A stretch of 64,000 bases of DNA from Orientallactaga sibirica (lineage: Eukaryota; Chordata; Mammalia; Rodentia; Dipodidae). Below the pieces are notes generated by a model. It saw only the letters and a program-made list of their open reading frames with translations, did no database searches and was not told where the DNA came from. The stretch's first letter is position 1. The number at the start of each line of letters is the position of its first letter. The stretch spans positions 6,482,001-6,546,000 of the forward strand of contig JAEOAD010000031.1 of assembly GCA_036365145.1 (NCBI GenBank), in the 5' to 3' direction. This document shows, one piece after another, positions 61,250-64,000 of this stretch. Made by a program: the position numbers and the translations under genes.

Positions 61250-61845
61250 TTTGTTTGCTTTTGTTTTTGGAAACAAGATCTCATGCAGCCCAGGAGGGCT
61301 TCAAACTCTGTTATGTAACTGAAGCTGGCCTGAGATTCCTGATCCTCCTGCTTCTACCTCCCAAGTGCTGGGATTACAGGTCGGTGCCACATGCGAAGCA
61401 AGTGCATTCTAGTTGTTTGCTAACTGCCATGTCACTTCGAGACTCTGATCACCACCACCAAGTAGTTGTCTGGTCATCCATAGGAGTTCTCTGCCATTCA
61501 CATCTGGATCCTTGTCCTGATTCTTGTTCTCCCTTCTCCTCCCTGTCTTCCTCTTCTTCCTTTCTTTCTCTTTCACATTCAGAAAGTAAGCATTTCAGAG
61601 AGCATGTCAGGGCTGGGAAGATGGCTCAATGGCTAAAGGCACTTGCTTGCAAAGCCTGCTGGTCTGGTTTCAATTCCCTGGCACCCATGTAAAGCCAGAT
61701 GTGCAAAGTAGTGCATGCATACATCTGGAGTTAGTTTGCAGTGGCAGGAGGCCCTGGTGCGCCCATACTCACTCTCACATTCTCTCTCCCTCTCTCTCTG
61801 TCTGGCTCTGTCTCTCTCTCAAATAAATAAAAATATATTTGTTAA
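61250..61845. mobile_element. Old B1-like SINE and B2-like SINE
   Basis: 61250-61395 (-); 61611-61845 (+). 61846-62257 shows no gene. Confidence 0.75.
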
Positions 61846-62257
61846 AGTGTTTAGCCAACTACTTGCGTCCTAACAAACCACCCCAACATCCAGTGATTTC
61901 AAGAAAAGTTGAGCATTGGTTTTTCCAACAGATATCCCATGAGGCCAAGTCTCAGCGAGGTCAAGGCTCTCACCTTGTGGCATTAGCTTGACCTGACTGA
62001 GTCTCATGGACATCAACTGAATGTTATATTTCATTATCTTTATGTGCACAAATTGATTTGGCTCTTTTTTTAGATCTGTTTGGTCTCTATAGAGGTCTAT
62101 GTGGACGTGGAAAAACTGAAGAATGGCTATTCTGCATCTTTTCTGAGCTTCATGAACAGCGATGTCACATCAGGAGCTTGACCTCAGCTGTGATGGGAGT
62201 GTTCACAACCTGGAGATCAACAAATACTACAAATCAAGGCTTAGTTTATTTTTTTAA

Positions 62258-62612
62258 TTAAAAAAATTTTTTTTTGGTAGGGTCTCACTCTAATCCAGGC
62301 TGACCTGGAATTCACTATGTGGTCTCAGGGTGTCCTTGAACTTACGGTGATCCTCCTACCTCTGCCTCCTGACTGCTGAGATTAAAGGCTTGCACCACCG
62401 AGCCTGGCTTTAGTTTATTTTTAAAATATTTTATTTTTATTTATTTATTGAGAGGGAGAGAAGGGGCACATCAGGGCCTCTAGCCACTGCAAACAAACTC
62501 CAGACACATGTGTCACCATGTGTATCTGGCTTATGTGGGTTCTGGGAATCAAACCTGGGTCCTTAGGCTTTGCAAGCAAGTGCCTTAACCTCCAAGCCAT
62601 CTCTCCAGCCCA
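62258..62612 (-). mobile_element. B1-like and B2-like SINEs
   Basis: 62258-62410 and 62415-62612. Confidence 0.85.
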
Positions 62613-63204
62613 TAGTTTATTGTTTTATTGATTGGCTAGACTTGAGTGATGAGAAAAGGTTAATCATTGAAGCTAAATTTAAAATTGTGCTGTGCTTGTA
62701 GCCATGACTTTATGAATATCAATATATACATATTTACATGAAATATTCTTCAAGTGCTTGAAAATTCTTCTCTGATTCAGCAAAGGAGTATCTTAGGTTA
62801 TTGACTAATGAATAATAAAGTTCAAACATGTCTTTATTGTTTCATTTCCTCTTCCTCTTAGCATAAAAGTGTCAAGTGTTAACCAGTAGTCATATTAGAA
62901 TGATGAAGTTATAGCCATGGATTACCACATATACAAAAGTATGGCAAAAATCAACAAAAATATTTGCCAAGTCAATTTCCCATAAGAATTTACTGCATAT
63001 CTTATTATTATTTGTAAATGGTATGTTTCACTTCTCTTATATTTGTAAGCTTTATGTGTGTATAGGCACATATTTTTCCCCTTGTCATGGGGTGCACCTG
63101 AAGACTTATCCCCCTACCCATCCAGCTGGAGCAGCCATCAAAGTGCAAGTTCAAGGTCTCCAGTGTCCTGCAAAATTCTCAGAATACTAGTTGGCTTTGC
63201 TCCT
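62613..63204. other. AT-rich unique intergenic segment
   Basis: No repeat family or gene recognised. Confidence 0.4.
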
Positions 63205-64000
63205 TTTCCATTTTTTAAAATTTTATTTTATTTTATTATTATTTTTTTGGTTGTTGTTTAAGGTAGGGTCTCACTCTAGCCCAGGCTGACCTGGAATTCA
63301 CTCTGTATTCTCAGGTGGGCTGTGAATTCACAGTGATCCTCCTACTTCTGCCTCCCTAGTGCCCCCCCCTTTTTTCTCGAGGTAGGGTCTCACTCTAGCC
63401 TGAGTTCTAGGCTGACCTGGAATTCACCGTAATCTCAGGCTAGCCTCAAACTCAGAAGAATCCTCCTACTGAGGCATCCCAAGTGTTGCAATTAAAGGCA
63501 TGCACCACCATGTCCAGCTGCCCATGGTTTTGAGGTCTGGATAACTCACTTTTGTGTCAGGTCAGTTATACATCTAAAAAGATATATGTAGCAGGGGTGG
63601 GAGTGGCTCATGCCTTTAATCCCAGAATTTGAGAGGCAGAGGTAGGAGGATTGCCATGAGTGTGAGGTAACACTGAGACTACATTGTGAATTCCAGGATA
63701 GCTTGGGCTAGAGTGAGATCCTACCTTGAAGAACCAAAGGTTAAAAAAAAATTAAAAATAAAAATAAGGACTGGAGAGATGGCTTAGTGGTTAAGGCACT
63801 TGCCTGCAAAGCCAAAGGACCCAGGTTTCATTCCCCAGGACCCATGTAAGACAGATACACAAGATGGTGCATGTGTCTGGAGTTCGTTTGCAGTGGCTGG
63901 AGGCCCTGGCACGCCCATTCTCTTTCTATTTACTCTTCCCTGCCCTCTCTCTCATAAGTAAATAAAAGTTAAACATCAGGGCTGGAGAGATGGCTTAGCG
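63205..64000. mobile_element. B1-like and B2-like SINE cluster to window end
   Basis: B1-like 63240-63360 (-, truncated), 63366-63520 (-), 63590-63750 (+), B2-like 63768-63975 (+), and the head of another B2-like element from 63979 cut by the window edge. Confidence 0.85.

Noticed and set aside
46600..64000. Exons of RHCG, the human upstream neighbour
   Set aside because: No membrane-transporter-like frame or recognisable exon was found; the intergenic distance in human is larger than this stretch.

Overview
This is a mammalian nuclear window, almost certainly from a rodent. Most of it is SINE sequence of two families: a B1-like 7SL-derived family, and a B2-like family with a tRNA-type head (GAGAGATGGCTTAG). 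There are also ID-type elements, B4-like composites and rodent L1 3' ends. The particular SINE forms suggest a jerboa-like rodent (Dipodidae) rather than mouse or rat, but the species is an inference.

The only protein-coding gene I can support is TICRR (Treslin/C15orf42), on the minus strand. Fifteen consecutive coding exons lie between 46254 (ATG) and 1931 (donor of exon 15). All splice sites and reading phases agree, giving 962 codons plus one base with no frameshift or stop, about the N-terminal half of the protein; the rest lies left of position 1. Exon 1 (45592-46254) sits in a CpG island. The region just upstream holds five same-orientation CCAAT boxes at helical spacing. Intron 10 is only 85 nt long and uses a GC donor.

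Layout: 1-1930 is intron 15 sequence, including an LTR-like fragment. 1931-25955 holds exons 15 to 2 in SINE-dense introns. 25956-45591 is the 19.6-kb intron 1. Within it, about 29.3-37.5 kb looks like error-rich, falsely repeated assembly sequence: noisy copies of 26.8-29.3 kb followed by a scrambled stretch. A second small noisy duplicate lies at 41.7-42.06 kb. 46255-64000 is intergenic sequence upstream of TICRR. It holds SINEs, a 39-bp minisatellite (52920-53677), a CTCF-like motif, an interrupted MIR, an L1-type 3' end, and two unique segments (57.0-58.4 and 59.5-60.3 kb) with no recognisable gene. In human the divergent neighbour on this side is RHCG; no RHCG exon was recognised here.

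Other retrocopies are a decayed RPL10 processed pseudogene (24278-24690, minus) and a 3'-UTR-like retrocopy of unknown parent (60978-61245, minus). No tRNA, rRNA or CRISPR locus was found.
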